From an uncultured Saprospiraceae bacterium (GTDB taxonomy: Bacteria > Bacteroidota > Bacteroidia > Chitinophagales > Saprospiraceae), in NCBI GenBank assembly GCA_938002705.1, contig CALLAG010000077.1:1-13421 (forward strand): a stretch of DNA of 13,421 bases, read 5' to 3'. The notes below the pieces were generated by a model. The model searched no databases, was not told where the DNA came from, and was given only the letters and a program-made list of their open reading frames with translations. Below are positions 7,640 through 13,421 of this stretch, in pieces (the stretch's first letter is position 1; each line of letters begins with the position of its first letter). Position numbers and translations under genes: made by a program.

Positions 7640-8767
7640 ATAGCTGTAAATACAAGATTACTATTAGCTCATAGAATGGAAGGCGTTGCCAGATATATCT
7701 ATGAGACGACCGAGTCTATGGTCTTATCACATCCAGAGGTCCAGTTCCATTTTTTATTTGATAGGCCTTACGATAAGAAATTTATTTTTGCAGATAATGT
7801 CACGCCACATGTTATAGGTCCACCATCCAGACATCCGTTACTGTGGTATCTATGGTTTGAGCGATCACTACCTGCTTTTTTTGAGAAGCATGACATAGAT
7901 GTATTCTACTCAGGAGATATGTATATGAGTCTGAGGGCTGATGTTCCTACACTGATGGTAAGTCACGATCTGAATTATCTTCACTATCCAGAGGGACTGA
8001 GGTGGAGTCATCTTAAGTTCTATCAGAAATATATGCCGCTATATCATGATGCTGCGGACCATCTCATTACAGTCTCTGAAGCAACTAAGATAGATGTGAT
8101 AGATCAGTATGGTATCGATCCTGATAAGATATCCGTTGCATATAACGCTGTACCCGGAGGGTTCTCCGTATTAGATAATGATACAGTTGTAGAAGTCAGA
8201 AATCAGCATACACAAGCGTCTCCTTATTTTGTGTACGTAGGATCACTCCATCCTCGTAAGAATGTCGAGAGATTGCTTACGGCGTATGACCTATATCGAT
8301 CCCGTAGCGGTGACAATGAAGTTATAAAACTTGTAATCTTTGGCCGCAAGGCGTGGAAGGCAGATACTATCTTTAAGACTTATGATAACCTGCGATATAG
8401 AGAGGATGTCATTTTCTTATCTAATGATGACGTGTCTGTACACAAGATCATGGGAGCTGCTTCAGCGCTGTGTTATATTTCATTATTTGAGGGATTCGGT
8501 ATTCCTATATTAGAAGCTTACTCGAGTGGGATTCCTGTCATCACATCTAATGTGTCATCTATGCCTGAGGTAGCAGGTGATGGGGCCATCCTTGTAGATC
8601 CTCATAACATAACTGAGATAGCTCAAGCTATGCATTCAGTTGTAACAGATGACTTATTGAGGCAAGAATTAGTTATAAATGGCCAGAATCAATTACCACA
8701 ATTCTCTTGGAAAGAATCAGCGGATATAATCTTTGATAGACTTGTAAAGACTTCTAAAAAATCTTAG
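7634..8767 (+). CDS. glycosyltransferase family 4 (GT-B fold), TTG start
   Basis: Cytoplasmic or membrane-associated glycosyltransferase of 377 residues that would transfer a sugar from a nucleotide-sugar donor to a glycan or lipid-linked acceptor. Residues 1-20 (NIAVNTRLLLAHRMEGVARY) are the N-terminal Rossmann strand and glycine loop typical of GT4 mannosyltransferase-like proteins. Further blocks are ITVSEATK at 145-152, the domain junction YVGSLHPRKN at 201-210, and the retaining GT4 signature FEGFGIPILEA with E286 and E294 spaced as E-x7-E. TSNVSSMPEVAGDGAILVDP follows, as in RfaB/WbaZ-type enzymes. Alignment to that N-terminus supports the TTG at 7634. The upstream frame is open only to 7586 and contains no ATG. 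It stands alone rather than in a polysaccharide cluster, and its end overlaps lgt by 4 nt on the opposite strand. Exact donor and acceptor cannot be told. Confidence 0.92.
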   Translation: MNIAVNTRLLLAHRMEGVARYIYETTESMVLSHPEVQFHFLFDRPYDKKFIFADNVTPHVIGPPSRHPLLWYLWFERSLPAFFEKHDIDVFYSGDMYMSLRADVPTLMVSHDLNYLHYPEGLRWSHLKFYQKYMPLYHDAADHLITVSEATKIDVIDQYGIDPDKISVAYNAVPGGFSVLDNDTVVEVRNQHTQASPYFVYVGSLHPRKNVERLLTAYDLYRSRSGDNEVIKLVIFGRKAWKADTIFKTYDNLRYREDVIFLSNDDVSVHKIMGAASALCYISLFEGFGIPILEAYSSGIPVITSNVSSMPEVAGDGAILVDPHNITEIAQAMHSVVTDDLLRQELVINGQNQLPQFSWKESADIIFDRLVKTSKKS

Positions 8768-9960
8768 CTCGTTGCCTTATCTGTCATATCAGGTATAGCA
8801 TACATATCTTTTTTCTTACTACCTCCATTACCACCTTTCATCATAAGCATACCTATAATACCTACTACCATCAGTACAGCAGATATCGTCTGTGACATAG
8901 ACCAGTCTAACCCGAATAGATCATACCTCGGATTAACTCTGATCTGCTCTACGAAGAATCTGGATAATCCTGTAAAAAACACATAAAGGAAAAACAACCT
9001 ACCAGGAGTAGTCCATTTTTTTCTCAATGACCAGAGGATGATAAACAATACAATCGATACTGCGATCTCATAGATCGGAGTAGGGTATACTGGCGGTGAT
9101 AATTCTTGACAATAACGACCTACACAATCCGCTATTTTCTTTCCTTCTAGCGCTACATTACGAGGGTACTCATAAGCCCATGCCCAATCTGGTAAGAAGA
9201 ACCAATCTGGTTTTGGATTAGTATTAGCGATGCCCCAATCTCCATCTCCAGAAAACTGGCATCCCATACGACCTACACCATAACCTAACATCAGCGCTGG
9301 TGCTGCGACATCCGCCATATGCTTGACAGGTATGCCAGATTTCTTAGCATATAATGCGACACAGATACCTGCTAGTATAAGTCCTCCATATATCGTCAGT
9401 CCACTTCCTGATAGTAACTGTCCTAATGGGTCAGCTATGAATGATTCCCAGTTTTCCATGATAGATAATAACCGTGAGCCTAATACTCCAGTCAAAGCTG
9501 CTATCATAATGATATTAGTCGTTTTGTCGCTGGCCTTAGATACTATGATTGCCCCTTTAGGTGCTTGTGGTCTATTCTTAATATCAAAATAGTAGTATAT
9601 CCCTATAAGTGTTCCTAACAATATACCGGTCACAAAATTACCCTCACCAGAAAAAATGGCTGCAGCAGGATCTGCCTTAAAAGCTTCAAAGTTCTTGTAG
9701 ATATAGGGGATTTTAAATCCAAAACCAAATGCCATCAGAGCATTCACTATGGCATCTGTCAGGGGGTTGTAGTTACTCTTTACCTCTATGGGTTGTAAGA
9801 TGCCTTCTGATTCTTTTCTCAGGAGTTCTTTCTTGACCAGATAGTGGGCTGTAATGAAAGTCAATACTAAGAATAGCCCGAATGTTTTGAATATAGAACT
9901 CCAGTTATCTACATCTGTGCCGAGTAGATCATGAAAGAAATAGGATAAGTCTGGATACAT
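8764..9960 (-). CDS. lgt: prolipoprotein diacylglyceryl transferase
   Basis: Inner-membrane enzyme that transfers diacylglycerol from phosphatidylglycerol to the lipobox cysteine of prolipoproteins, the first step of lipoprotein maturation. Supporting motifs are LTIYGGLILAG at 188-198, the Lgt signature region GYGVGRMGCQFSGDGDWG at 226-243 with the key arginine R231, VYPTPIYE at 291-298 (the HPTQLYE equivalent), and SRFFVEQIR at 333-341 (the second conserved Arg/Glu cluster). Several membrane helices span the protein. At 398 residues it is about a hundred longer than the enterobacterial enzyme (about 290). The extra length is an N-terminal region plus an insert around 244-285 that includes two Cys (C279, C284). 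GCQ in place of the classical GNF is, to my knowledge, usual for this phylum. It starts at the ATG at 9960 and converges on the glycosyltransferase gene. Confidence 0.93.
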   Translation of the reverse strand: MYPDLSYFFHDLLGTDVDNWSSIFKTFGLFLVLTFITAHYLVKKELLRKESEGILQPIEVKSNYNPLTDAIVNALMAFGFGFKIPYIYKNFEAFKADPAAAIFSGEGNFVTGILLGTLIGIYYYFDIKNRPQAPKGAIIVSKASDKTTNIIMIAALTGVLGSRLLSIMENWESFIADPLGQLLSGSGLTIYGGLILAGICVALYAKKSGIPVKHMADVAAPALMLGYGVGRMGCQFSGDGDWGIANTNPKPDWFFLPDWAWAYEYPRNVALEGKKIADCVGRYCQELSPPVYPTPIYEIAVSIVLFIILWSLRKKWTTPGRLFFLYVFFTGLSRFFVEQIRVNPRYDLFGLDWSMSQTISAVLMVVGIIGMLMMKGGNGGSKKKDMYAIPDMTDKATS

Positions 9961-9979
9961 TGATTTTGATATTAGAATG

Positions 9980-9987
9980 TAAAGGTA
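9980..9987 (-). promoter_or_regulatory. weak candidate -7 box for lgt
   Basis: On the minus strand TACCTTTA fits the TAnnTTTG consensus except for the last base, 20 nt before the lgt ATG. No good TTTG -33 box is visible at the right distance, so this is only a hint. Confidence 0.2.
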
Positions 9988-10099
9988 GCATTCCCTTTTT
10001 ATAAATAGAGATACTTAATTTAGGAGATATGCGTTAGAAGTTTGATTTTAAGCATAGTCCCTTTGATTGATGAGCGACTTGTTATGTCTCATAGTTTAG

Positions 10100-11287
10100 C
10101 TACTCTACTACGCTGATTAATTTTACTTTCACTTTAGATAATTTATCCCCTCTCTTATAAGTGATATCTATGATGTCATTAGGCTTATATTTTTCTAAGG
10201 TTTCTACCAGCGATAGGTTAGACTTAATGACGTTATCATCTATTGATGTGATGATATCACCAGCAAGATATTGGCCGTTACGAGCTCTTGATATCCCTTG
10301 CAGGCCTGCTTTGTAAGCTGGGCTATTCTTTAGGACTTTACTGATCATAGCACCCTCAGCGTTGACATAATTTTCATTCATGAGCTCTATACCTATTACG
10401 GGCCTATTGACACGGCCATAGGCTATAAGGTCAGGTACTATAAGCTTTACAACATCTACTGGTATAGAGAAGCCTATTCCAGAATAAGCACCTGACGGAG
10501 AGAATATGGCAGTGTTGACACCGATTAATTTGCCTGAAGAATTAAGAAGTGGTCCACCAGAGTTGCCAGGGTTGATAGCTGCATCAGTTTGTATGACATC
10601 ATATATTGTACGACCATTGGCAGCAGTTATTTCTCTACCTAATGCACTGATCACTCCTGTAGTAAGAGTCTGATCAAAACCAAATGGATTACCTATAGCA
10701 TATGCTGACTGACCTACCTTAAGATTGGACGATTTACTGAGCGGTAATGTTTTTATCTTTCCTTCTGGAGCTGATATTTTTAATACGGCAAGATCTTTCT
10801 CAGGTGCTAAGCCGACAATCTCTGCTGAATATGACGTCTGATCTGATAGCATCACAGTAAATTTGTTACCACCATCAAGGACGTGGTAGTTAGTCACAAT
10901 ATGCCCTTCATCATCCCACATGAATCCAGTACCAGATCCCTTAGGGATCTCAGTAACATCCATAGAATAGTAGGACTGACGAGTAGTAGATGTAGTTATA
11001 AATACAACAGATGGAGCAGCATCTTCAAATAGCTCAATAACGGCTAATTCATCATCGTTAAGATTAGCATCTGCATCACTGATACGCTTAGTGAGTATAG
11101 GTCTATCTTCATTATCTGAAACTGGGTCTATTCTATCATCACTGCTGATGTGACCGACATCTGAGTTAGAGATATTCTGTATTTCAAGACTGGAGCTGTT
11201 GTTATTATTACTTTCAGATATATAGTAGCCGATATATAGGCTGACTGCTATTAAGCTAACTCCAGTAAGGATTGTAGATAATTTCAT
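10100..11287 (-). CDS. HtrA/DegP/DegS-type serine protease with one PDZ domain
   Basis: Envelope quality-control protease of 395 residues, trypsin-like family S1C. Residues 5-22 are a hydrophobic signal or anchor helix, followed by a Ser/Asn/Asp-rich linker to about residue 75. The protease domain (about 80-280) has an intact triad: H135 in TNYHVLDGG, D165 in EKDLAVLK and S243 in NPGNSGGPLLN. The substrate-binding loop IGFSIPVD is at 271-278. A single C-terminal PDZ domain (about 295-390) follows, with KNSPAYKAGLQG and LAGDIITSIDD. The single PDZ and probable N-terminal anchor resemble DegS-like members, whereas DegP and DegQ usually carry two PDZ domains, so I give no gene symbol. It may degrade misfolded envelope proteins or act in stress signalling. 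It lies 139 nt upstream of lgt on the same strand, too far to assume an operon. Confidence 0.93.
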   Translation of the reverse strand: MKLSTILTGVSLIAVSLYIGYYISESNNNNSSSLEIQNISNSDVGHISSDDRIDPVSDNEDRPILTKRISDADANLNDDELAVIELFEDAAPSVVFITTSTTRQSYYSMDVTEIPKGSGTGFMWDDEGHIVTNYHVLDGGNKFTVMLSDQTSYSAEIVGLAPEKDLAVLKISAPEGKIKTLPLSKSSNLKVGQSAYAIGNPFGFDQTLTTGVISALGREITAANGRTIYDVIQTDAAINPGNSGGPLLNSSGKLIGVNTAIFSPSGAYSGIGFSIPVDVVKLIVPDLIAYGRVNRPVIGIELMNENYVNAEGAMISKVLKNSPAYKAGLQGISRARNGQYLAGDIITSIDDNVIKSNLSLVETLEKYKPNDIIDITYKRGDKLSKVKVKLISVVE

Positions 11288-11317
11288 TTTGCTTCTGAGT
11301 TGATGAAGTGATTTTAT

Positions 11318-11350
11318 AAAACCTAATTTAAAAAATATATATGCTGCAAT
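11318..11350 (-). promoter_or_regulatory. candidate promoter for the HtrA-type protease gene
   Basis: On the minus strand ATTG (11350-11347) is followed after 21 nt by TAGGTTTT (11325-11318), one base short of TAnnTTTG in the -7 box and one short of TTTG in the -33 box. It sits 30 nt upstream of the ATG. A TTGACA also occurs slightly upstream, but this hexamer is not the usual recognition site in this phylum. Confidence 0.35.
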
Positions 11351-11452
11351 CTGTCAAGTAGAAATTAACAGTATATTCATAATCGTTTTAGATACATTAT
11401 TAATGCAGTTCTGTCCTACAAAATTATTTAGAATCCGCTTTTTAATACAAAA

Positions 11453-11483
11453 TTTGAGACGATTCAGTAATTTTTTGAGACGA
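11453..11483. repeat. two 10-bp direct repeats 21 bp apart
   Basis: TTTGAGACGA occurs at 11453-11462 and again at 11474-11483. The start-to-start distance of 21 bp equals two helical turns, placing both copies on the same face of the DNA. This is the arrangement expected of a tandem regulator binding site. It lies about 170 bp upstream of the HtrA-type gene and just ahead of the doubtful ORF at 11510. Confidence 0.5.
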
Positions 11484-11509
11484 AATGACTTAGTTCTCGC
11501 TTATCAAAA

Positions 11510-11773
11510 ATGGTTTTAGTCCATAACGATATATTCACTTATGGAGTTTTTGTCCGGAGTATTATATTTGATTACGCTTTTTTTAATAAGATCTCATCCA
11601 TTATCCCTAATGATTACGGGCTTCAGGGACATTTTGATAGCAATAATAACACAGCAGCATATTTATCATATTATAAAAATAAATATATAACAAAGCTCAT
11701 TTTTTGTCTTTGTTTAGGCCCACTTCTCATCTTATCTTTGAATTGTATTCAGAACAACAACACTGTTAGCTAA
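11510..11773 (+). CDS. doubtful small ORF (87 aa) ending in a lipoprotein-signal-like segment
   Basis: An open frame of 87 codons that I do not recognise. Its composition (many Ile, Phe, Tyr and Asn) is what AT-rich non-coding DNA also gives, so it may be chance. The last 30 residues are odd: a Lys, then LIFCLCLGPLLILSLNC, then a short polar tail IQNNNTVS and the stop. This looks like an N-terminal lipoprotein signal placed at a C-terminus. No ATG precedes that segment closely, though an ATA does (11687). It could be the start of a decayed lipoprotein gene, a tiny lysis-type or toxin-like membrane peptide with a rare start codon, or noise. It is the only + strand frame ahead of the strong terminator at 11932. 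Confidence 0.2.
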   Translation: MVLVHNDIFTYGVFVRSIIFDYAFFNKISSIIPNDYGLQGHFDSNNNTAAYLSYYKNKYITKLIFCLCLGPLLILSLNCIQNNNTVS

Positions 11774-11889
11774 TAATGATTAGCAAAAAAAATAAGATAA
11801 GGATTTCAGAAAAGACTGGGATTTTTATCAAAAGAGATTGAGTTTTATTTTTTTTTGAGTTGGTTTTCCAAAAAAAATTTAACAGTGTT
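11759..11889. repeat. 10-bp inverted repeat enclosing 111 nt
   Basis: AACACTGTTA (11759-11768) is exactly complementary to TAACAGTGTT (11880-11889). The enclosed 111 nt begin with the hairpin GCTAAT-AATG-ATTAGC and contain a T9 run (11848-11856). It could be a closing stem of a structured RNA that ends at the terminator at 11960, or a chance match. No target duplication flanks it, so a small mobile element is not supported. Confidence 0.35.
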
Positions 11890-11931
11890 CTTAGTTCACT
11901 AAGGATATGTTCATGGGATTATAATTTGCAG

Positions 11932-11960
11932 ATGGTCGCTGGGGAGCGACCATTTTTTTT
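11932..11960 (+). terminator. strong rho-independent terminator
   Basis: ATGGTCGCT (11932-11940) and AGCGACCAT (11945-11953) form a perfect 9-bp, GC-rich stem with a GGGG loop, followed directly by seven more T (11954-11960). It is by far the best intrinsic terminator in the window and works only on the + strand, since no T-run follows on the other side. No confident + strand gene precedes it: the nearest candidate is the doubtful ORF ending at 11773, 159 nt before it. It therefore points to a transcript, perhaps a small RNA, starting somewhere in 11390-11900. Confidence 0.85.
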
Positions 11961-12240
11961 GCCCCAAACTCAAATATTTATATAGGTATACCTTCTATAC
12001 CATTTACTTTTGAGATAAGATTAAATCCCTCATTTACAATTAGCTATAAATTATAATCTCACTTTATATCTATATTGTATCCACTCTTCCTGACTAACTA
12101 CAGCATAGTACAATTCTATAATAAGTATTAATGGTTATACTAATTAGCCGACTTAATGTTCTTTATTCCTTAGATATAATCTTCGATTAATGTGTATAAT
12201 ATCAGGATTTGTAAAGATTTCTTAATGGTGTCAATGTATA

Positions 12241-12295
12241 GATAATCAATAGTGTCATGCATGAATCAAAACCTATTGTATAAATCAGGATTATC
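12241..12295. promoter_or_regulatory. nested dyad upstream of the isomerase-like gene, possible operator
   Basis: GATAATC (12241-12247) pairs with GATTATC (12289-12295), and inside it AATAG (12248-12252) pairs with CTATT (12273-12277). The palindrome TCATGCATGA (12255-12264) lies between them. The sequence ATCAGGATT occurs at 12284-12292 and also at 12201-12209, each preceded by a TATAA-type string. Together this is a plausible regulatory region 50-145 nt before the ATG at 12346, but no regulator can be named. Confidence 0.3.
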
Positions 12296-12345
12296 ATTAT
12301 TTTATTTCATTATATTACACATCTTATTATTTCTGTATCGAATTT

Positions 12346-13209
12346 ATGCAAAGACGCGATTTTATTAAGGCTTCAGCAATAGTACCCGCTATATCCGCAA
12401 CCTCTTGCGTGGCATCACCGTCAGATGGGCCTATCAATATAGGAGTCAACACTGATTATAAGCACTCTATATGCAGATGGTGCTATAGTAATACGAGATT
12501 AGAAGAATTATGTGACAAAGCATCAGATATAGGTATCTCCTCCATAGAATTACTGAATCATGACGAATGGGATACTGTCCTCAATAGAGGACTGTCATGT
12601 GCAGTGTCTAATGGTATTAATATCACGATTACTGATGGCTTCAATGATGTAAGATTACATGAGCAATTTTTAGAAGATTATAAGACCCTTATCCCACTTG
12701 CTGCAGAGAAGGGTATACCTAATATCATATGCTTCTCAGGAAGTAAGCGAGAACTGACATCTGAGCAGGGACTGGAAAATTGTGCTGTAGGATTAGATCC
12801 TATAGTGAAGATGGCTGAGAAGTATGGTGTCAATATAATTATGGAATTATTAAATAGTAAAGTGGATCACCCAGACTATCAATGTGACAACTCTGAGTGG
12901 GGTACAGCTTTAGTAGATAAATTAGGATCGCCACGGTTTAAGCTATTATATGATATATATCATATGCAGATTATGGAAGGTGATATCATCGCAACCATTA
13001 GAAAGAATAAAAATTATATAGCTCACTATCATACTGGAGGCGTACCAGGTCGCAATGAGATAGACGAAACCCAAGAATTAAATTATAAAACTATTGTGCA
13101 AGCTATTAGTGATACTGATTACAAAGGCTTTATTGCACAAGAATTTATCCCAACGTGGGAGGATCCATTTAAGGCTTTGTCCAAAGCCATAGATATATGT
13201 TCAGTATAA
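12346..13209 (+). CDS. Tat-signal TIM-barrel protein, hydroxypyruvate isomerase-like
   Basis: Sugar-isomerase/epimerase TIM-barrel protein of 287 residues, close in motif pattern to hydroxypyruvate isomerase (hydroxypyruvate to tartronate semialdehyde). The N-terminus MQRRDFIKASAIVPAISATS has the twin-arginine motif RRDFIK and a hydrophobic stretch, followed by C21, so it is a Tat substrate and possibly a lipoprotein. Barrel-end motifs are IIMELLN with E167, YDIYHMQIMEGD (D203, H206, E211), HYHTGGVPGRNEID (H227, H229) and IAQEF with E266. The two glutamates and the Asp/His metal ligands fit the catalytic set of the family. Classical Hyi is cytoplasmic at about 260 residues, so export is the notable difference. 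The true substrate may be another keto-sugar or inositol-like compound. It is followed after 27 nt by a GMC oxidoreductase, so the two are probably co-transcribed and act on related periplasmic sugars or polyols. Confidence 0.88.
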   Translation: MQRRDFIKASAIVPAISATSCVASPSDGPINIGVNTDYKHSICRWCYSNTRLEELCDKASDIGISSIELLNHDEWDTVLNRGLSCAVSNGINITITDGFNDVRLHEQFLEDYKTLIPLAAEKGIPNIICFSGSKRELTSEQGLENCAVGLDPIVKMAEKYGVNIIMELLNSKVDHPDYQCDNSEWGTALVDKLGSPRFKLLYDIYHMQIMEGDIIATIRKNKNYIAHYHTGGVPGRNEIDETQELNYKTIVQAISDTDYKGFIAQEFIPTWEDPFKALSKAIDICSV

Positions 13210-13236
13210 GCACCATTTACAATAAAATAAGAAACT

Positions 13237-13421
13237 ATGAATTTTAATTCCAACGGAAAAGATGAAGTTACCTATGATGCTATAGTCGTAGGTACAGGGA
13301 TTAGTGGCGGTTGGGCTGCTAAGGAACTTGCAGAGAAAGGCCTTAAGGTCCTCGTTATAGATAGAGGTAGAGATGTAAAGCACGGCGACTATCCTACAGC
13401 TAACTTAGATACGTGGGACGT
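13237..13421 (+). CDS. GMC-family FAD oxidoreductase, N-terminal part (cut by window end)
   Basis: Open from the ATG at 13237 to the window edge (61 codons, no stop). The reading YDAIVVGTGISGGWAAKELAEKG shows the GxGxxGG dinucleotide-binding motif and first helix of an FAD Rossmann fold. VLVIDRGRDV follows, where the acidic residue D at the end of the second strand binds the ribose. The next segment KHGDYPTANLDTWD is typical of GMC (glucose-methanol-choline) oxidoreductases of the gluconate 2-dehydrogenase type, which oxidise sugar or polyol hydroxyls. There is no signal peptide in the visible part; such proteins often travel with a Tat-exported small subunit, which may lie beyond the window. 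It starts 27 nt after the isomerase-like gene, so an operon is likely. Confidence 0.88.
   Translation, partial: MNFNSNGKDEVTYDAIVVGTGISGGWAAKELAEKGLKVLVIDRGRDVKHGDYPTANLDTWD

Larger units (their letters stand above)
11288..12345. other. 1.06-kb region without a convincing gene
   Basis: Divergent gap between the HtrA-type protease gene (-) and the Tat-signal isomerase-like gene (+). It is very AT-rich. I find no tRNA, no recognisable structured RNA (no RNase P, tmRNA or SRP RNA landmarks) and no transposase fragment. Contents that can be pointed to are the HtrA promoter candidate, the direct repeats at 11453-11483, a doubtful 87-codon ORF (11510-11773), the hairpin GCTAAT-AATG-ATTAGC (11769-11784), a long-range 10-bp inverted repeat, a small hairpin at 11888-11906, a strong terminator at 11932-11960, the hairpin GGTATA-CCTTC-TATACC (11985-12001), and nested dyads at 12241-12295 before the next gene. 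Confidence 0.7.

Noticed and set aside
9323..9592. 89-codon + strand frame opposite lgt
   Set aside because: It overlaps the catalytic part of lgt, which has clear family motifs, so it is an antisense shadow.
155..10017. 12-mer TAGAGATACTTA shared between about 155 and 10005
   Set aside because: Several such 12-mers are expected by chance in 13 kb of AT-rich DNA, and the flanks do not match.
11759..11889. Small mobile element (MITE) bounded by the 10-bp inverted repeat
   Set aside because: The repeats are short, not flanked by a target-site duplication, and no second copy exists in the window.
13201..13383. 60-codon minus-strand frame at the right end
   Set aside because: It covers the intergenic gap and the start of the GMC oxidoreductase, whose FAD motif is unmistakable on the + strand.
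1..13421. CRISPR arrays, tRNA or rRNA genes, prophage or integrase genes, defence systems
   Set aside because: No regularly spaced repeats, no tRNA T-loop/acceptor pattern, and no gene of these classes among the readable frames.

Overview
The window looks like chromosomal DNA of an AT-rich member of the Bacteroidota, probably a marine or Saprospira/Cytophaga-type organism. This rests on gene content and signals rather than a database match. It holds a sensor kinase with a Reg_prop/Y_Y_Y periplasmic domain, a small M43-like (cytophagalysin/pappalysin) metalloprotease, a PorT-like outer-membrane barrel, a long Lgt with a GCQ-type signature, and a Tat-exported TIM-barrel protein followed by a GMC oxidoreductase. 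Shine-Dalgarno sequences are largely absent, and there are a few TTTG...TAnnTTTG-like promoter candidates.

Layout. 1-157 is a possible frameshifted C-terminal gene remnant, followed by about 250 nt with nothing recognisable. 411-1154 (-) is a secreted metzincin protease. 1333-2712 (-) is a sodium:alanine/glycine (AGCS) symporter. Divergent from it, 2820-3131 (+) encodes a small unknown protein, and 3309-3965 (+) an outer-membrane beta-barrel protein. 4123-7533 (+) is a very large sensor histidine kinase. 7634-8767 (+) is a GT4 glycosyltransferase with a TTG start. It meets lgt (8764-9960, -) tail to tail with a 4-nt overlap. 10100-11287 (-) is an HtrA/DegP-type protease with one PDZ domain.

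11288-12345 is the only long stretch without a convincing gene. It contains a doubtful 87-codon ORF, a pair of 10-bp direct repeats 21 bp apart, several inverted repeats, and a strong rho-independent terminator (11932-11960) with no confident gene in front of it. This is the best place to look for an unannotated small RNA or small lipoprotein-like peptide. 12346-13209 (+) is a Tat-signal hydroxypyruvate-isomerase-like protein. Closely behind it, at 13237 (+), starts a GMC-family FAD oxidoreductase cut off by the window end, and the two look like the start of a sugar/polyol oxidation operon.

Common thread (inference): most genes concern the cell envelope. These are an exported protease, an outer-membrane barrel, an envelope sensor kinase, a glycosyltransferase, lipoprotein maturation (Lgt), periplasmic quality control (HtrA) and a Tat-exported enzyme. 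They do not form one operon, and strands alternate. I see no CRISPR array, tRNA, rRNA, integrase, transposase or phage gene. I see no clearly new multi-gene system; the most unexplained sequence is the 11.3-12.3 kb intergenic region.
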